Positions 9,609 through 18,750 of a DNA stretch of 64,000 nucleotides are shown here, piece by piece. The DNA lies in NCBI GenBank assembly GCA_905178155.1, contig CAJINV010000008.1, forward strand, positions 248,001 to 312,000, given 5' to 3'. How positions within the stretch are numbered: the stretch's first letter is position 1; every line of letters begins with the position of its first letter. The DNA comes from Amoebophrya sp. A120 (lineage: Eukaryota > Sar > Dinophyceae > Syndiniales > Amoebophryaceae). Under the pieces are notes generated by a model that had not been told where the DNA came from, ran no database searches, and saw nothing but the letters and a program-made list of their open reading frames with translations. The translations under genes and the position numbers were made by a program.

Positions 9609-11476
9609 TTACTCTGCACTGTTTGTGAAAAAATCGGGTGTTGCTTTCACTATCCGGCTGCCACCAGCTCCGCAGGATTTGGCAGCGGCATGAATTCCGG
9701 GCTTTTTATGCTGAGGCACAATGCGACCTGCCCTCGCCAGCTCCAACCGGATTTTTTGATTTGCCTTTGTGTTGTTCCCGGTGATCATCCCCCTAGTAAC
9801 TTGCGCTTCTTGCGCGTGAGGTGCAGACATAGACCAAGGGTCCATGCAAAAAGGAATTGAATCGTAGCGGTCGCGGGGACTGTTCCTCCGCCTAATACGC
9901 TCCCGAATAATTTTATCAAAGTTTCATGTTTGGATCCACCATGATTTTTTTTGTTCTGATGGCAAAAAAAAATGCGGTTGAGCGTGAGGGTCGCAGTAGT
10001 CATTCGCATATCTCCCCACTGATCTACTGCGCAGTAGTCCCACGTCCATCGGTGTCGCAACGAATCCACATGGAAATCTGAGTCAGCAGATAAACAGGAA
10101 GCTAGTAGTAGTACGCAAAGCTTGCTTCCGCAAAATGTAATTGACATAAATATTAGTAGAATGCACCAGCGTGCGACCTGCGTCCAAAAGCAGCAAATAC
10201 AAACTACATACACAAGTTGGGGTTATGAATTGAATTGCCTGCTGCAGGCAGCTGTGTATACTTGCTTACAACCCTCTCGGCTCTTGGCTCGCAATTTCTA
10301 CAATATCCATACTCAAAACTGCCTAAGAATGTCCCGTGGATAGCCAAGGAAGTGGTCGTTCTCCTGAAACTTCCCGTCGAGACAGGACATTTCGACAGGG
10401 CAAACCGAGAACCCGTTGCTGAAGCCGGGAATGCTGCGACACACCTGCTCGCTCACGGCGGGCAAGCGTGCCCCGCTCGGCGGCTTGTCGGAGGGCGAAT
10501 ATTGCCCGGCGAGGACGACCGCGAGCCGATCGCGGAGCGGAATTTTGGTGATCCAGGGACTCGAGTCTTCGCTGGAAGTGGAGACGCCGAGACTGAGGAA
10601 GTCCCGTTTCCCCACCAACCGATCGTATTTTTTCTGGAAAAAGTTCTTCCAAAACGCCATCTTACCAGCGATCGAAACTTTCACGTCGTCTTGTACTGCA
10701 CCCGTGACGCACGTGCAGCCCGGATGGGAGGTGCTCACTCGCGCGGGCGGGAGCTTCGGCCCGACCGGGTTCGCGTCGCCAGGGCCCGGGACGGCGCAGT
10801 AGTCCCAAAACTTCGAAGTCGCCTGCGGCCCCCGGTCCATGCCGAAAGAGTGCTTCTTCACCTGCTGTGCGTAGAGCCGATGATCGTATCCCGAAGGGTC
10901 GATTGCCTTCTGCCCACCGGCCAGCAGCCCACAGGCCTTGGACCCGTCCACGCGACACCACTGAAACGGCATGCCCTGCTCACGCCCGCACGCAGAGATG
11001 CACTCACACCCGTTCGACGTCTTTTTCGCGCCTTCTACCGCGGTCCCGCCGGCATTGTCCATCATCAGCTCGGCATCGCTCACGGTCAGCTTTGGCCGTC
11101 CGTCCGCATTGCCCTTCAGTGCGCGGGCCTGGTCCTGGAGAATCGCGACCTTGTTCAATGCGCGGTCCAGGGCCTCCGCTCCCATGCGACTCCCACTTAG
11201 CACGTGCTGTAGCTTTCGCAGTTGCGTCCGCCGATCGGCGCCCGGGTTCAGGAGAGCCCCTAGCGGCTTCCCGCGATTTATCTCGCCGAGCGCCTTGTTT
11301 GTATCGTTCTCCAGAAGCGGCTTAAACCCCTGTGTGAACACCTGCAGGAATTCGCTACTGTCCTCCGTCACGTCCGCTTGTTGCTCCCGAAACATTTGAC
11401 CCACAACGCGACGCTCCACTCGTTTTGCCTCCTCTACCATGTCCTTCAGATCCACCTTCGGATTCGTGCGGGACAT
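9609..11476 (-). CDS. Unrecognised protein with Cys/Trp motif (WDYC), multi-exon
   Basis: The first exon starts with ATG at 11476 and is open for 387 codons. It has an acidic helical N-terminal part, then a Cys-rich segment around residues 160-235 with CECISACG, FQWCRVDGSKACG and FWDYCAVPG, then CTCVTG and VCPVEMSCLDG. A second exon near 9975-10077 (acceptor CTCAG before 10077) repeats the signature as WTWDYCAVDQWGD. A third coding-like stretch, 9609-about 9845, begins near DPWSMSAPHAQEAQ and ends in a stop. Paired Cys with Trp/Tyr suggests a disulphide-bonded domain, perhaps extracellular, but no signal peptide is seen at this start and the family is not recognised. Exon junctions after 10313 are not fixed; the first frame stops at 10313 unless an earlier donor is used. 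Confidence 0.6.
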
Positions 11477-12186
11477 TTTGTTTCTGTGGCGTCCACCCTT
11501 CTCTTTGCAAATGGAAATTCGTTTTATTCAACCTTTACAATTACACTACAAAAAACCCGAGAATGGTGATGGTCGTCATACACATAGTTTCTTTCTTCCT
11601 AACTTTTCGCTTTGTTCTGCATGTCGGACGTCAAACAAAGAGAATATCACAGAAGATGAATTCATCAAGCTTGCTGAGAAAAACCAAAATAGATATACTA
11701 GAACGCAGGGACGATGACGATCGCCGATCAATACACGAAAAACGAGAAAACGACTGGATCGAACACGAAAAACGACTGGACTTGCCGTAGCCAAAACCTG
11801 GATCGATGTCACAACCCAAGAAAAGGACGAGTGGGAAACTGGGAGGACGATGTCGATACTCTTCTTCAGACTTTTTTTACCGAGGTGATCTAGTAGGGAT
11901 AAAGATTCGACATCGATGATTTTCAATTTCATCTTTCCACCTCCTCGTGGTCGAATTGCTTTAGCTCAATCTCAAAATCACGTCTGAGACCGCGACTTGA
12001 CGATGACGATCCCAACTCTTTACCATTCTAGCACGCGTGGCGCGCTTCTGCTTTCATATATGGGAAGATACGGTCGTACTTATTTGCTGCGGCGAGGATA
12101 TCACACACCATACCCGTGCCGCAGATGTAGATGTTCTTGCGAGACCTTTTTATTTTCACGCTTTGCACGCACTGGTTCTTGGAAGT
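11477..12186. other. No gene recognised
   Basis: About 700 bp of spacer holding only short open frames on either strand. No promoter or other element can be named. Confidence 0.5.
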
Positions 12187-12355
12187 CTAGAATGCTGCAA
12201 GAAAGTAGGGGCAGATAAGTTTTATTTTGATGTCGAAAATTCTCTTTGTAGTGTTCAAGTGTCGCCAGGTGGCTGATCGGAATGGATCACCGCCGGGGCG
12301 CGGTCGGGGCGCTTTGCCCACGAAGTTTCGTTGTGGTTGACAGTCCCGTGGTAAG

Positions 12356-14245
12356 TCAGGTGAGCGGTTGGGTACCTGGGGAGATGATTTGTATGTCATT
12401 TTGAATTGGTGAAACTGAAAATGCTAGAAAACATGTAATAAGCCGAAAATCTTTTACTTACCCTGCAACTTGTCAGGTCCGATTAGGATGAAGTTCGGGC
12501 AGGTGGAGGCCGAGAAAGAGAAAGACGGATCATCTACGAAAGCACGAGAGCAGCGGCTCATCATGAGGTCGTGCGGCGAGAAGACAAGTAGGAAGCGGAG
12601 AAACTAGAAGGTAGACATTAACGTAAAACAATAAAGGTATATATAGATACCGTGGCAGGTCGTCGTCTCCGATGGTGGTGTAGTTTTTCCGTATTGGAAC
12701 AGCCTCGTTGTAGTTTCCGAATTTCGTCAGTTCCCGTAGTCTTGCGGTCTCGGCCTGGAGACAGTTCTTCTCGTGCCGAATTTCGTCGATCTCTGCTTGC
12801 TGCAGGTCAATGAGGCGCTGCTGCTCGCGCAGGCGCTTCAGAATGCGCCCGTCCGCGACGTTTGAGACATCCTGCACTGTGTGTTCGTACTCCGCGGTCG
12901 CCGCATCGATCTTCGCCTGCAGCCGCCGCTCGATCTGCTGTATCCGTTTACAGTCTTTTATTCCCTGAAAATCAAACTTCACCCGACCCCAGGCGAGGCC
13001 CAGCCAGCACTTTTGGCATGACAAAACGCGACTTCGCTTTGCGTGTGCCAACATATTTTGCATCGTGACAAATTGGTGGACGGGAATGGTTGATTTTCAG
13101 GAAATATCTTCCTTGAACTCCGCCAGTCGTAACTCCAGCCCGTCCTTGAACATAATGATGGTCGGGTCCGCGGCCTCCAGTACTAGCTGTCCCGAAGCGT
13201 TCACGTACCTGAGTATAAGCAAGTTGTTTATGCATCTATTTCCGAGAAGTTCTTCTTCTTGTGGTTGTTTCTTTGCAAGAACTGCAACTAGATTTTTATA
13301 GAACCTAGATTTCTACTGGTACTACTGGACTGGACCACTTCTTCTTGCACTTGGACTTTATTGCAAAATTGAAATATCTCGGACAGTCATGCAGAACGGA
13401 GATAAAGTCGACATCGACTGTGACTGTGAGTCAAGAACTAGTATTGAGTAATAATACGGCAAAAGCATCTGGGACAGGCGCTCCTGGTCTGCCTGGAGGA
13501 GCGAGTGACAGGCGTTGAGCTCCACGAGCTGCTGCTGGTACAGGTCGGTGAGCTGCTGAATTTCGGCGTCCTGGCGTGCGTAGTGGGGGAGATTTCCCGG
13601 GGTTCCGCCGATGCCGTGGGGGTTTGCAGAGGACGAGGAGCCGCCCGCGGTCAGAAACGCTGCCGTTGCTGCGTTATTGAAAACTTCCGGGGCGGCAGCA
13701 CCGTACACCGGGGGTGGCTGGTATGGATCGCCTCCAAAGCCAGCACCGGCACCAGGAGCCATGGAGGCACCATAGGCCGGCGCGCCACCACCACCGCCCA
13801 TTCCCATCGGCGCCATGGAGGCCATGGCGCCGCCGCCCATACCCATTGGTGCCATCGAGGCCATCGCGCCAGGGCCCCCCGCCATGGGGGCCATCGATGC
13901 CATCGCCGTACCGCCTCCGCCCCGTGCCATGGGTGCCATGGAAGACATCGCGTTTCCACCACCTCCTCCACTCATGGGCGCCATCGATGCCATAGCGCCT
14001 GCTCCACCACCAGACATGGGCGCCATCGACGCCATCGCGTTTCCACCGCCCCGAAGTGGAGCCATCGAGGCCATTGCGTTGCCGCCTCCGGAAATTGGTG
14101 CCATCGACGCCATCGCATTTCCGCCTCTCGCAGACGCTGGTGCCATCGACGCCATCGCATTGCCGCCCCCGGAAAGGGGTGCCATTGAAGCCATCGCATT
14201 ACCACCACCCCCGCTCAGCGGAGCCATACTTCGCATTGCCGCCAT
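12356..14245 (-). CDS. GGNAMASMAP-repeat coiled-coil protein, five exons, about 441 aa
   Basis: Proposed exons are 14245-13458, 13208-13100, 12964-12651, 12556-12462 and 12375-12356. All junctions are in phase and the total is 442 codons including the stop. Residues 1-160 hold about a dozen imperfect copies of a Gly/Ala/Met/Pro unit (GGNAMASMAPMSGGG type). A Gly/Pro/Tyr-rich part follows, then a coiled coil (IQQLTDLYQQQLVELN; IERRLQAKIDAATAEYEH; LKRLREQQRLIDLQQAEIDE), and the last exons encode CPNFILIGPDKLQ. Introns 1, 3 and 4 are GT-AG. Intron 2 (12965-13099) has an 11-bp terminal inverted repeat and no GT donor. If the last exon is read in another phase the protein could run on to 12187. 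No family is recognised; a structural or RNA-binding role is only a guess. Confidence 0.7.
12965..13099 (-). mobile_element. Introner-type intron with terminal inverted repeats
   Basis: This 135-bp insert must be removed to keep the coiled-coil frame open (EFKEDIS then GIKDCKR). On the plus strand it is bounded by CTGAAAATCAA (12965-12975) and TTGATTTTCAG (13090-13100), exact reverse complements. The intron starts TG or CTG, not GT. The exact cut is ambiguous by one base and both options give the same protein. Its core aligns with that of the 40802-40906 element. Confidence 0.75.
13750..14235 (-). repeat. Tandem repeat, about 39-48 bp units encoding NAMASMAP
   Basis: About twelve imperfect units of 13-16 codons, each ending in ATGGCxxxxATGGCxCC-type DNA for AMASMAP, separated by Gly-rich linkers. 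Unit length varies by whole codons, so the frame is kept. Open frames on the opposite strand (Pro/His/Arg-rich) are shadows of this repeat. Confidence 0.8.
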
Positions 14246-14523
14246 TTTGAATCTGATAGTTCTCAACTGAAAAACTCCAGGCCGACTTAAGTACTTACAT
14301 TTTCAAACAAAAACACGTCGTAGGTGATCACCGGACTGCCTTTGATGGTTTAAGCTAAAGAATAAGGAAAGACGCTACTGCACTCTGCCACAACAAAAGT
14401 GCAACTTAGTCGTAGGCTGCAAGTGCAACGTTTTCAACGACAGCACGATAAAACTGTAGGACCGCATGGCTACAGTCATGGACTATGAAGTCTAATTAGC
14501 CCATTCGATTGGCATTGCGCCCC

Positions 14524-14880
14524 TCATATCACACCTCTTGCTTTACGAGACGCGAAGTCAAACTTTAGTCCAAGATACTGTTGTTCTTGTTCGATCTCTT
14601 GTAAACAACGACAAACGAACACGCTCTCTACTCTCTTACTCTTGCTGATCGATGTTGACATAACGCCGACGATGTTCATGAACAGCAGGATCAAAAGACA
14701 GAACGCGATCAAATCAAAAGATCGCGCCACTAGTTGTATGATGTAGCTCTTCTGTTTGTATTTTCCTCGCACACAGTGCCGAGCCAAAGTTACTTGTAGG
14801 AGGAGCTGCGTTGCTTTTGTTCTGCGCGGATCGATGTCAAGAAACATTTTCGTAAAACAAGCTTCACAACGATATGCCAT
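14524..14880 (-). CDS. Small single-pass membrane protein candidate, 118 aa
   Basis: An ATG at 14880 opens a 118-codon frame. A Cys pair lies near the N-terminus (YRCEAC) and one strong hydrophobic segment (FDLIAFCLLILLFMNIVGVM) lies around residues 60-80, followed by a basic-acidic C-terminal region (EIEQEQQYLGLKFDF). Composition is protein-like and the strand matches its neighbours. No family is recognised; it could be a short exon of a longer gene. Confidence 0.45.
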   Translation of the reverse strand: MAYRCEACFTKMFLDIDPRRTKATQLLLQVTLARHCVRGKYKQKSYIIQLVARSFDLIAFCLLILLFMNIVGVMSTSISKSKRVESVFVCRCLQEIEQEQQYLGLKFDFASRKARGVI

Positions 14881-15024
14881 TTTTTTTTCTCAGTCCGCCG
14901 AGACGGGATCCTAGCGGGCGAATTCGCTTCTCACGGACAACAGTCAGAGCGTGTCTACCGTGTCTCGTTTTGTTTTCAAACTCAACTTGAGCCTCCGCAT
15001 AATTTCATCTGGCACGACACCGTG

Positions 15025-17514
15025 TCACTTGCAGCAAACGGGCCCGCACACGGCAGTCGCGATGGCATTCAGTTTGCCAAGTAGCGTTTTGGTGGGGTCG
15101 TTGTACGTGGAATCCATACTGAATTTGTCCTCCGCTCCTGCTCGTGTTGCAAGCGGAGCGTTCATCAGTATTCCTCTATTCACCACATCTGTTACGTACT
15201 GCTGCACGAGGTTTGTATCCTTGCGCAAAGGGATGGTCTTCTGCAGCAGTGCCTTGTCCCTCGTTTCGAGTTCCGCGAGTTCGCGTGGCATCTGGGTTTT
15301 CAGCGCTGCCTTCAATTTCTCCGGCTCGGTGATTTTGTCACTGCCTGCCACAATCTTCGGGCTCATCGTGCCAACAAATTTTCCGTAGTGCGCAGTGGCA
15401 AGCACCACCGGCTGGATGTCGCCCCCCCGGTGCTGGAGGTCCTTGAGCATTGCTTTGTATCCGACCGCGGTGTGTGGACAGAGCAAATAGCCAAAATCCG
15501 CATGTACGTCAGCTATGGTCTCTAGCGTTTCCGTTTCGTCCACACACCACGCGGTAAAGTACTTGCGTGCCTGCTGAAGCTCGACCGGAGAAACCTGAAG
15601 AAACAGGAGCATGAAAGCAATTTGAGAAAAATTATGTTTATGACTCGTGCGTGATCGACCACGACCACGAACTTCAACCTGTACCTGAACATGTAAAAAT
15701 ATCAATCATGCAACTTGACCTGTCTCGTCAACGATCGATTCTTTGATGAAGAAACAAAAATTGATGATAGCTTTGTATGTAATCACACAACATCAACACA
15801 ATGCGTAGCTGCTCCTCTGAGTTGTACAACTACCTCGAAGCTTTTTTTGTTTTTCAGATCCGCGAACCACGCCGCGACCTTCGCGCAGTCACCTCCAGCC
15901 ACGTCAAGAAGGAAACGCTCGAAATTTGAGGACACCTGGATGTCCATCGAGGGTGACAGTGTCGCCTTCACGCTCTTCGCGGGGGTGTAGGCGCCAGTCT
16001 CGAAAAATCGCGTCAGGATGTCGTTCTCGTTGCTCGCAATAACAAGTTCGAAGATGTCGTCCAGACGAAAAAACTTCTGGCAGTAGTACCCCGCCAGAAT
16101 GTCCCCAAAGTTGCCAGTAGGTACTGAAAACCGCATCTTTGGCAACCGTAAATTTGTGCGGGCCTAATTATTTTTTATACATTGTGCGTCGAATTTAGTG
16201 TAGTAGGTTTTTCCCAAAGTCAAAAAGATAAATACGTATAAAAGATAAACAAGAAGGCGAGCAGCAGTCCTCATTGTTGAGGACAACGCGAAGCAACGAT
16301 TTAATTCTCTTTGTGCTGTCGTCGTGCAAACTGTCTTGACATGATCACGGGACCACGCATTTCAATCAAAACTGATACTGAATTTTGAGACCCAAACGTA
16401 AATTAATACCAGGTTCGCGCCGAGATTTCGGCGCTGCTCGAGTATCTTCTCGTTGTGCCGAAAGTAGCAGTACAGGTAGTAAACCATTTGGCAGAGTACG
16501 CGAGCGATGTTGATAGAATTGACGGCCAGCACGTTATTCTGCTCCACAAAGTCTTTCTGTTGAAAGATGGCCTTGACGATAGCCTGACAGTCGTCGAAAG
16601 TAGCGTCCTGCACACTGCAAGCGTGAACCACATTTTGTGCTACCGGCGGTGCGCCCGCGTTTTTACCGTCGTCGGTCGCCCCCGTTTGGATGGTGTTGAA
16701 GCTCAGCATCTGCAGCTCTTGGATGTACGAGACTCTATTCTGCGGATACAGCACTACCCCACTTACGCCTTGCTTTCCTGAGACGCCTGCCAACGCCGCG
16801 CTTCCAGTATCACCACTTGTAGCACCTAGGATGACGGCACTTTTTGCCGCTTTCTTTGCACCGGCCGCGTGTGTTCGCTTCGCGAGCGCAACCTCGAACA
16901 AATTGCCAAGAAATTGCAGAGCACAATCCTTGAAAGCGAAAGTCGGGCCATGAAACAGCTCTAACAGTGTGATGTGATCCAAGGCCTCACGCTGAACAAT
17001 TTCGCTGCCACTGCGCCACCGCACGCCACCATAGCTGCGATCGCACAAATCCTTTAGCGTAGCATCATCGAACTCGTCCTCGCCGATGAAGAGCCGGAGG
17101 ACCTGCAAATTTGCCAATTTTAAATTGAATTTTGTAAACCGTCGTGAACGTCGTCTAGAAAAATTGAACAGGCATATTCAACTACTTGTAGTGGTCAATG
17201 GCACTATCACAGACTGTCAACACCTCGACCTCCTGCTTCTCTTTGATAAAATGACACGCATTTCAGGTATGCAATAGACAAAAAAATGTTGATCTGGAAG
17301 TGTGTAAAAAGAACATTTAAGGAGGACCAGCTACCTTGAATGCTAGTTGCGCATAGGAAAGATGGCCCCACTTTTCCAAAACGAAATCTTTGTCGATAGT
17401 TGCGGGAAGATTCATCTGTGGCACGAAGAGGCCACCATCGGCGGAGAGACCCCGCAGTACCGCTTGCAGAAAAGACACATCCTGCTCGCCGCCACGTGTG
17501 CTCTTGTACAGCAT
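15025..17514 (-). CDS. thrC: Threonine synthase (PLP-dependent), four exons, 581 aa
   Basis: Converts O-phosphohomoserine to threonine, the last step of threonine synthesis. Exons are 17514-17335, 17102-16410, 16136-15834 and 15594-15025; every junction is phase 0. The start at 17514 (MLYKSTRGGEQDVSF) matches the family's N-terminus. SADGGLFVP follows, then HGPTFAFKD with the PLP-binding lysine at about residue 118, the phosphate-binding GATSGDTGSAA at about 152-162, VPTGNFGDILAGYY in exon 3, and ASNENDIL and LSPSMDIQVSSNFER. Length is a little above the usual 430-520 aa; the extra residues are mainly at the C-terminus, ending in GPVCCK. The introns (232, 273 and 239 bp) are GT-AG. The fit matches the fungal/bacterial long type with its N-terminal domain better than the plant SAM-regulated type. 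No targeting peptide is evident. Confidence 0.92.
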
Positions 17515-18094
17515 CGCGAACTCGTCGAGACGGTTTCCGTCTTTTGTCAAAAAGCCACACTGTCTACAGGCCTTTCACGTTTAGCTTTGGCCTTGACGGA
17601 GTGAAAGTATTCCTCTTCTTCGTTCTGGCGCTTGCTCTGCGTCTGACTCTGGGGGTTTGTTGATGAGGATGGAGAAAAATACGCCACGAGTAGCAATAGA
17701 GCTAGACGACCTGGGCCTGGCACATGATTTTTTGTTCTTCTATCTAGTGTTCAATGCAGTCAGGGGCAAGGAAGGGTAAAAAGCGCAGCTGTGAAGATAA
17801 TACGGGACAAATAGGGTTTCACTGGGGACCCTGATTGTGCAAACGCCGCCTCGCAAAAGTTGAGTTCCATACTCATCATACGAGAAAAATCAGCTACCCT
17901 TTATTGTTATTTTAGTGTTACTTTTACGTTTACCGTTTACGCCATCGCAGATACATCACAACAATCCCAATCCGAGTAAGAACGGTCGTATGAGAAACCG
18001 AGAGAAACGCGTGAAGCAGGGCGAGCAAACACCATCAAGAGACCGACAATGAAAGAGAACGGAAAACAACCGACAAGCAAAGCGAAACTAGTAA
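17515..18094. other. No gene recognised
   Basis: Spacer between threonine synthase and the 3' end of the giant gene. The frame upstream of the threonine synthase start stays open for 12 more codons without an ATG. Nothing else can be supported. Confidence 0.5.
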
Positions 18095-18750
18095 TTAGGT
18101 TCGTTTGGGACGATTACGACCACGACCGATGCCACTACCGGAAAATGAAAACGTAAGATCAAAATTGCTACGGAAAACGGACGAAAAGGTCATGATCTTG
18201 ATATAACCTCCGTGAACCCAGACGACATAGTGGATCTGCAAAAATTTGTGGAGGCGCGATGTTGACATTACCATTTACCACCACGTATGTGCGCGACAAT
18301 GGAAGAACAAACACGAGAAACAAATTTTGGAGCCTGCATAAGGGACTCGTGACGAGGAGCATCGCTGTGCTTACCTTGTCTTTAACTTGTTCTTCCTGTG
18401 ACTTCTCCTTCATTTTCGACCGGTCCGACAGAAGGAGTTAATGTTAAGGAAAGATTCGTGATGTTGCTTCATCTCTTCTGGTTTTCGTTTTGTTTTGTCG
18501 TCAATGAATATGAATGATAGACAAGCTTGAATTTTGGAATGAAGGTCGTCATCGTCGTTGAAAAGAAATGGATCTAGATTTACTTCGCCTAGTTTTGATG
18601 TCGTGTCGTGGGACCCTAGTAAGTACTCGAGGAGGATCTTCTTCCACGAAGAGCTGCCATATCGCACCACAGTGATGTCGTCGTCGTCGTCCTGCTGGGG
18701 TTGGACTTTATCTTCAGAACCGGATTCCCCGGGTTTGGAAGGCGAGCTGT
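18095..18750 (-). CDS. Probable 3' exons of the giant gene, or a separate small gene
   Basis: Just past the stop of the giant frame, another minus-strand frame is open from about 18750 to 18410 and reads DDDDDITVVRYGSSSWKKIL, then LGSHDTTSKLGEVNLDPFLF. Its composition is clearly protein-like. At 18413 an ATG in a third frame starts MKEKSQEEQVKDK and runs into a perfect donor, GTAAGC, at 18374. A TTTTTGCAG acceptor at 18236 leads in phase into IHYVVWVHGGYIKIM and on to a stop at 18095. The GT-AG intron 18374-18236 (139 bp) is well supported. How these exons connect to the giant frame is not resolved: a 19-nt micro-intron near 18750, a frameshift or an assembly indel would each do it. Confidence 0.5.

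Noticed and set aside
10235-11200. 321-codon plus-strand open frame
   Set aside because: Arg/Pro/His-rich antisense shadow of the minus-strand exon 10313-11476, which has the protein-like composition.
12187-12399. Separate small gene reading MTYKSSPQVPNRSPDL
   Set aside because: The frame contains the CCCCAG acceptor used by the last exon of the coiled-coil gene, so its first codons are intronic.
13505-14270. Plus-strand frames of 151-227 codons over the repeat
   Set aside because: Mirror of the GGNAMASMAP repeat; composition is explained by the antisense of the repeat unit.
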